From: Actinomycetospora cinnamomea | GTDB lineage: Bacteria > Actinomycetota > Actinomycetes > Mycobacteriales > Pseudonocardiaceae | Assembly (NCBI RefSeq): GCF_003096675.1 | Contig: NZ_QEKW01000002.1 | Location: 62,001-126,000 of the forward strand | Direction of reading: 5' to 3' | Length of the DNA: 64,000 nt | In this document: positions 60,024 to 64,000 of the stretch, piece by piece | Position numbering within the stretch: the stretch's first letter is position 1 | Layout: each line of letters begins with the position of its first letter | Notes under the pieces: generated by a model | What the model was told of the DNA's origin: nothing | Database searches by the model: none | What the model saw: the letters and a program-made list of their open reading frames with translations, nothing else | Translations under genes and position numbers: made by a program

Positions 60024-61235
60024 GTGGCCGATGCGGTGATCTGTGAGCCCCTGCGGACCCCGGTGGGGGGCTTCGGGGGCGGGCTGCGCGACGTGGCGGC
60101 CCAGGAGCTGGCGGCGACGGTGATCCGGGAGCTGGTGTCGCGGACGGGGATCACCGCCGACCAGGTCGACGACGTCGCGTTCGGGCACTGCTACCCGACG
60201 ATGGACGCCCCGGCGATCGGGCGGGTGGCGGCGCTGGACGCCGGCCTGGAGGTGACGGTGCCGGGCATCCAGGTGGACCGCCGCTGCGGCTCGGGGCTGC
60301 AGGCGGTGCTCTACGCGGCGATGGCGGTGCAGACCGGCGGTGCGTCGCTGGTGCTCGCCGGCGGCGCGGAGTCGATGTCCGGGGCGACCTACTACAGCCA
60401 GGCGCCGCGCTGGGGCACCAAGGCGGGCGGCTTCCAGATGAAGGACGCGCTGGCCGAGGGCCGGGTCCACGCGGGCGGGGTGAACCACCCGGTGTGGGGC
60501 GGGATGATCGAGACCGCCGAGAACGTGCGGAAGCGCTACGACATCGGTCGCGAGGAGCAGGACCGCCTGGCGGTCCGGTCGCACGAGAAGGCGACCGCGG
60601 CGGTCAAGGACGGGCGCTTCGCCGACGAGCTGGTGCCGGTGACGGTGCCGGGGCGCAAGTCGGACACGGTCGTCGACGCCGACGAGCACATCCGGCCGGA
60701 CGCGACGCTGGAGTCGCTGGCGAAGCTGCGCCCGATCGTGGGCAAGCAGGACGACGCGGCGACCGTCACGGCGGGCAACGCGTCGGGGCAGAACGACGGC
60801 GCCGCGGTGTGCGTCGTGACGACGCCGGAGAAGGCCGCCGAGCTGGGGCTGCGGCCGCTGGCGCGGCTGGTGTCGTGGGGGCTGGCCGGTGTGGGCCCGG
60901 AGGTGATGGGGATCGGTCCGGTGCCGGCGACCGAGCAGGCGCTGGGCCGGGCGGGGCTGACGTTGTCGGACCTGGACGTGATCGAGCTCAACGAGGCCTT
61001 CGCCGCCCAGGCGCTGGGCGTCGGGCGCGAGTGGGGCATCGACCTCGTCACCGACGAGCGCGTGAACCCCAACGGCTCGGGCATCTCGCTGGGTCATCCG
61101 GTCGGTGCCACGGGCGTGCGGATCCTGGCGACGATGCTGCGCGAGATGGACCGCCGCGAGGCCCGCTACGGCCTGGAGACCATGTGCATCGGCGGCGGCC
61201 AGGGCCTGGCGGCGGTGTTCGAGCGGGTGCGCTGA
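60024..61235 (+). CDS. acetyl-CoA C-acyltransferase (thiolase)
   Basis: A 403-residue thiolase. GTG at 60024 follows GGAGGAGG. The nucleophilic Cys is at 88 (DRRCGSGLQAVLYA), then GGAESMSGATYYS, NEAFAAQAL, the active-site His in SLGHPVGATG and the second Cys in MCIGGGQG. It performs the thiolytic cleavage in beta-oxidation-like pathways. It ends ten bases before the stop of the convergent enoyl-CoA hydratase gene. Confidence 0.94.
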   Translation: MADAVICEPLRTPVGGFGGGLRDVAAQELAATVIRELVSRTGITADQVDDVAFGHCYPTMDAPAIGRVAALDAGLEVTVPGIQVDRRCGSGLQAVLYAAMAVQTGGASLVLAGGAESMSGATYYSQAPRWGTKAGGFQMKDALAEGRVHAGGVNHPVWGGMIETAENVRKRYDIGREEQDRLAVRSHEKATAAVKDGRFADELVPVTVPGRKSDTVVDADEHIRPDATLESLAKLRPIVGKQDDAATVTAGNASGQNDGAAVCVVTTPEKAAELGLRPLARLVSWGLAGVGPEVMGIGPVPATEQALGRAGLTLSDLDVIELNEAFAAQALGVGREWGIDLVTDERVNPNGSGISLGHPVGATGVRILATMLREMDRREARYGLETMCIGGGQGLAAVFERVR

Positions 61236-61244
61236 CGCGCACCT

Positions 61245-62024
61245 CTACTTCCCCTGCCAGCGGGGCTCGCGCCTCTCGCGAGCCGCCGCCATGCCCTCCG
61301 CCGCGTCCTCGGTGGCCCCCGCGACGCGGCGCATGGTCTCGCCGAAGCGGATGGCGTCGGTCTCGCCCAGGTACGGGCCCCGGCGCGCCATCTCCTTGAT
61401 CGCGCGCTGCGCCAGGGGCGCGCCGGCCAGCAGGCGGTCGGCGAGCGCGCGGGCCTCGGAGAGCAGGTCGTCGTGCGGCACCACGCGGGACACCAGCCCC
61501 ATGTCCCGCGCCCGCTGCGCGTCGACGCGCTCGCCGGTCAGCAGCAGCTCCATCGCCGGCTGCCAGCCGATCCGCTGGGGCAGACGGAGGGCGCCGACGA
61601 TGGTCGGGATGCCCAGGCGCACCTCGGGGAAGCCGAACGTCGCCCGCTCGCTGGCGATCACGAGGTCGCACCAGGTCACGAGCGTCAGCCCGTAGCCCAG
61701 GCAGTGCCCGTTCACCGCCGCGATCACGGGCTTGTAGATCTCCCAGCCGCTCTCGAACGAGTTGACCGTCGGGCGCTCCCAGAACGAGCCGGGGAAGTCG
61801 CCGGCCGGGTTGCCCTCGCCGCCCGGGTCGGCACCGACGCAGAACGCCCGCCCCTCGCCGGTCACGATGCCGACCCAGGCCTCGTCGTCGGCGCGGAAGC
61901 GGTCGAACGCCTCGTTCAGCCCGGTGCGCATCGCCCCGTCGATGGCGTTGAGCTTCTCGGGGCGGTCGTAGGTGATCGTCGCGACGTGGCCGTCGCGCTC
62001 GTAGCGGACCCGCTCGCTGCTCAT
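61245..62024 (-). CDS. enoyl-CoA hydratase/isomerase family protein
   Basis: A 259-residue crotonase. Motifs: VRYERDGHVATITYDRPEKLNAIDGAMRTGL at the start, oxyanion-hole residues in AFCVGADPGGEGN and in VNGHCLGYGLTLVTWCDLVIASERATFGFPEVRLGI, and a C-terminal helix domain. The glutamate in FGFPEV occupies the usual catalytic position. It hydrates or isomerises an enoyl-CoA and complements the MaoC-type hydratase, which has opposite stereochemistry. ATG at 62024 lies 114 bp from the divergent marR gene. Confidence 0.88.
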   Translation of the reverse strand: MSSERVRYERDGHVATITYDRPEKLNAIDGAMRTGLNEAFDRFRADDEAWVGIVTGEGRAFCVGADPGGEGNPAGDFPGSFWERPTVNSFESGWEIYKPVIAAVNGHCLGYGLTLVTWCDLVIASERATFGFPEVRLGIPTIVGALRLPQRIGWQPAMELLLTGERVDAQRARDMGLVSRVVPHDDLLSEARALADRLLAGAPLAQRAIKEMARRGPYLGETDAIRFGETMRRVAGATEDAAEGMAAARERREPRWQGK

Positions 62025-62043
62025 GGGTGCTCATCGTGCAGGT

Positions 62044-62083
62044 GTGCGCGCTCGCCCGTGCCCTGGCACGGGCAAGCGCGCAC
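62044..62083. promoter_or_regulatory. 40-bp palindrome between enoyl-CoA hydratase and marR
   Basis: Two 19-nt arms (62044-62062 and 62065-62083) match except for one C/A pair, with CT between. The element lies in a divergent gap, 20 bp upstream of the hydratase start and 55 bp before marR. It is therefore not a gene-end terminator. An operator or insulating hairpin in either leader is possible. Confidence 0.5.
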
Positions 62084-62101
62084 GAGCGCGGAGCGCAAAG
62101 T

Positions 62102-62134
62102 ATGCTTGTACGCAGCAACCGATTGTACGGAGCA
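62102..62134. promoter_or_regulatory. MarR operator with two TTGTACG direct repeats
   Basis: ATGCTTGTAC (62102-62111) is shared with the palindrome at 51873-51891. Two direct copies TTGTACGCAGCA (62106-62117) and TTGTACGGAGCA (62123-62134) lie 17 bp apart and end just before the marR ATG. This is a good candidate for autoregulation of marR and the exporter. Confidence 0.6.
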
Positions 62135-62138
62135 TGCA

Positions 62139-62651
62139 ATGGACTCCTCAGGGCTCCCGGCGCCGCCGGGGGTGGACGACCGCTGGCTGGTCTCGGACCG
62201 TCTCGGGCACCAGATGATCCGCCTCATGCGGGCGGTCGAGCGGGCGAAGGCCGGCGCGGACGCCCCGGACGGCGTCGAGCGCGCGGCCTACGTGCTGCTC
62301 GCCCGCCTCGTCCTCGACGGCCCGCGCCGCTCGAACGCGCTCGCCGAGTCGGTGCACTCCGACCCCTCGACGGTGAGCCGCCAGGTCGCGGGGCTGGTCC
62401 GCGCCGGGCTCGTCGAGCGCCGACCCGACCCCGAGGACGGGCGCGCCACCCTGCTCGCGCCCACCGCCGAGGGCCTGCGCGTCTTCCAGGCCAACCGCGA
62501 CCGCCGCAACCGCGAGATCGGCGCCCTGACCGCGCACTGGGACGAGGCCGACCGCTGCCGGCTCGCCGAGCTCCTCGAGCGACTGGCCACCGACATCGAG
62601 CGCCACCACGCGCCCGCTCCGCCTCCCGTCCTGGCCCCGGAGGCCTCATGA
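62139..62651 (+). CDS. MarR-family transcriptional regulator
   Basis: A 170-residue winged-helix regulator. ATG at 62139 gives MDSSGLPAPPGVDDRWLVSDRLG. The DNA-binding core follows (AAYVLLARLVLDGPRRSNALAESVHSDPSTVSRQVAGLVRAGLVERRPDPEDGRATLLAPTAEG), with the wing Asp-Arg pair in DPEDGRA. It probably represses the coupled MFS exporter gene (ATGA overlap), and perhaps the repeat protein/YceI pair at 50-52 kb whose upstream site shares its operator word. The inducer is unknown. Confidence 0.9.
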   Translation: MDSSGLPAPPGVDDRWLVSDRLGHQMIRLMRAVERAKAGADAPDGVERAAYVLLARLVLDGPRRSNALAESVHSDPSTVSRQVAGLVRAGLVERRPDPEDGRATLLAPTAEGLRVFQANRDRRNREIGALTAHWDEADRCRLAELLERLATDIERHHAPAPPPVLAPEAS

Positions 62652-64000
62652 GCACCCCCACGGCCGCCACCGCCCCGGCGACGGACCCCGCCACCGACGC
62701 GGCGAGCACCGGCTTCACCCACCGCCAGATCCTCGTGATCCTCTCCGGGCTGATGCTCGGCATGTTCCTGGCCGCGCTCGACCAGAACATCGTCTCCACG
62801 TCGATCCGCACGATCGCCGACGACCTGCAGGGCCTGAACATGCAGGCCTGGGCGACGACGGCGTACCTGATCACGGCGACGATCACGACGCCGCTCTACG
62901 GCAAGCTCTCCGACCTCTACGGTCGTCGGCCGTTCTTCCTCACCGCGATCGGGCTGTTCGTCCTCGGCTCGGTGCTCTGCACGATCTCGACGTCAATGTA
63001 CGAGCTCGCCATGTTCCGCGCGGTGCAGGGCCTCGGCGCCGGCGGTCTCATGTCGCTGGCCCTGACGATCATCGGCGACATCGTCCCGCCCCGCGAGCGC
63101 GCCCGGTACCAGGGCTTCTTCCTCGCGGTCTTCGGCACCTCGAGCGTCATCGGCCCGGTCGTCGGCGGGTTCCTCGCCGGGCAGGACACGATCCTCGGGA
63201 TCACCGGCTGGCGCTGGGTGTTCCTGGTCAACGTGCCGATCGGGATCGTCGCGTTCCTGGTCGTCGCGCGCGTGCTGCGCCTGCCGCACACCCGCCGCGA
63301 GCACCGGCTCGACTTCCCCGGTGCCGCCGCTCTGGCCGTCGCCCTCGTGCCGCTGCTGATCGTCGCCGAGCAGGGCCGCGAGTGGGGCTGGGGCTCCGCG
63401 TCGGCCGTCGTCTGCTATGCCGTCGGCGCAATCGGGCTCGTGACGTTCCTGCTCGCCGAGCGCGCCTACGGCGACGACGCGCTGCTGCCGCTGCGACTGT
63501 TCCGCAACGGGGTGTTCAGCCTGACCTCGATCATCGCCGTCATCACCGGGGTCGGGATGTTCGGCGGCATCGCGATCGTCCCGCAGTACCTGCAGATCGT
63601 CACCGGCTCCGACCCCACGGAGGCCGGCCTGCAGATGATCCCGCTGGTCGGCGGGATCATGGTCGCGTCGATCGTCTCCGGCCAGCTCACGAGCCGCACC
63701 GGACGCTACAAGATCTTCCCGGTGATCGGTCTGTTCCTCATGACCGCAGGCATGCTGCTGTTCCACTTCCGCCTCCACGCCGACACCCCCTACTGGGAGA
63801 TCGCGCTGCTCATGGTGGTCTTCGGCCTCGGGCTGGGGAACTGCATGCAGACCCTGGTGCTCGCGGTGCAGAACGCGGTGCCCGCCAGGGACATGGGCGT
63901 CGCGACGGCCTCGGCGACCTTCTTCCGGCAGATGGGCGGCACGCTCGGCGTCGCGGTCTTCCTCTCGGTGCTCTTCTCCACCGTCGGCGACCGCATCCGC
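62648..64000 (+). CDS. DHA2-type MFS drug exporter (3' partial)
   Basis: The ATG overlaps the marR stop, and 451 codons run to the window edge without a stop. The 14-helix DHA2 pattern is evident: LDQNIVSTSIRTIADDL after helix 1 (motif D1 region), motif A GKLSDLYGRRPFFL, and motif C-like GTSSVIGPVVGGFLAG. The second half continues with ALLPLRLFRNGVFSLTSIIAVITGVGMFGG. It resembles EmrB/QacA-type multidrug exporters. MarR control through coupling is likely. The C-terminus lies outside the window. Confidence 0.92.
   Translation, partial: MSTPTAATAPATDPATDAASTGFTHRQILVILSGLMLGMFLAALDQNIVSTSIRTIADDLQGLNMQAWATTAYLITATITTPLYGKLSDLYGRRPFFLTAIGLFVLGSVLCTISTSMYELAMFRAVQGLGAGGLMSLALTIIGDIVPPRERARYQGFFLAVFGTSSVIGPVVGGFLAGQDTILGITGWRWVFLVNVPIGIVAFLVVARVLRLPHTRREHRLDFPGAAALAVALVPLLIVAEQGREWGWGSASAVVCYAVGAIGLVTFLLAERAYGDDALLPLRLFRNGVFSLTSIIAVITGVGMFGGIAIVPQYLQIVTGSDPTEAGLQMIPLVGGIMVASIVSGQLTSRTGRYKIFPVIGLFLMTAGMLLFHFRLHADTPYWEIALLMVVFGLGLGNCMQTLVLAVQNAVPARDMGVATASATFFRQMGGTLGVAVFLSVLFSTVGDRIR

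Overview
The window is high-GC actinobacterial chromosome with third codon positions almost always G or C. GTG starts are very common, and so are 4-bp GTGA/ATGA stop-start overlaps. The gene content (ANTAR regulator, F420-type LLM enzyme, FadD36/FabG4/HtdX-like lipid genes, MutAB/MeaB, TerC, DUF1206/DUF1707/DUF1918 proteins) suggests a Pseudonocardiaceae-type soil organism such as Pseudonocardia or Actinomycetospora. That placement is inferred from gene content only. No rRNA, tRNA, CRISPR array, transposase or integrase was seen.

Layout. 0-5 kb: end of a coiled-coil gene, small membrane proteins, an acyl desaturase, a frameshifted small gene and a DUF2231-Rieske fusion. 4.6-8.1 kb: IclR regulator divergent from pcaH-pcaG-pobA (4-hydroxybenzoate to protocatechuate to carboxymuconate), ending in a block of tandem repeats. 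8.3-16.6 kb: Lrp regulator, DMT exporter, a two-component system divergent from an RseB/LolA-like protein plus ABC exporter, and a FadD36-like acyl-CoA synthetase. 16.6-19.1 kb: methyltransferase and thioredoxin-reductase-like enzyme divergent from an XRE-cupin regulator, with a duplicated operator word. 19-27.2 kb: GAF-ANTAR regulator, small proteins, then mutA-mutB-(Phd/VapC toxin-antitoxin)-meaB. 27-35 kb: NAD(P)-binding protein, DUF1707 and DUF1918 proteins, a Clp ATPase with a HAIR-like (HspR) site, two MDR oxidoreductases and a metallo-hydrolase. 35.5-42 kb: HtdX-FabG4-FadA2-like operon divergent from a TetR regulator and an acyl-CoA oxidase-type dehydrogenase. 42-46.9 kb: DUF4190 protein, phosphodiester glycosidase-like protein, TerC, DUF309 and DJ-1/PfpI proteins. 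46.9-48.7 kb: pcaB-pcaC. 48.7-57.4 kb: lipoprotein, FBP zinc-finger protein, YceI (frameshifted) and a carboxypeptidase-regulatory-repeat protein, glutaryl-CoA-dehydrogenase-like enzyme, transporter, sulfite-oxidase-like enzyme, and a Pro/Gly-rich membrane protein. 57.4-64 kb: flavin reductase, thioesterase, LLM oxidoreductase, MaoC hydratase, thiolase, enoyl-CoA hydratase, then MarR with a DHA2-type MFS exporter cut by the window edge.

How it works together. Much of the window serves catabolism: aromatic-ring cleavage split between two loci (pobA/pcaHG and pcaBC), odd-chain or branched acyl-CoA handling by methylmalonyl-CoA mutase with its MeaB chaperone, and several beta-oxidation-like sets. 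Regulators usually sit divergently beside their likely targets, and palindromic sites are visible in several of those gaps. The most notable observations are a probable MarR regulon joining two loci 10 kb apart, a toxin-antitoxin pair inside the mut locus, a HAIR box before the Clp ATPase, and a varied set of palindromes and dispersed repeats at gene 3' ends. Two genes show apparent frameshifts.
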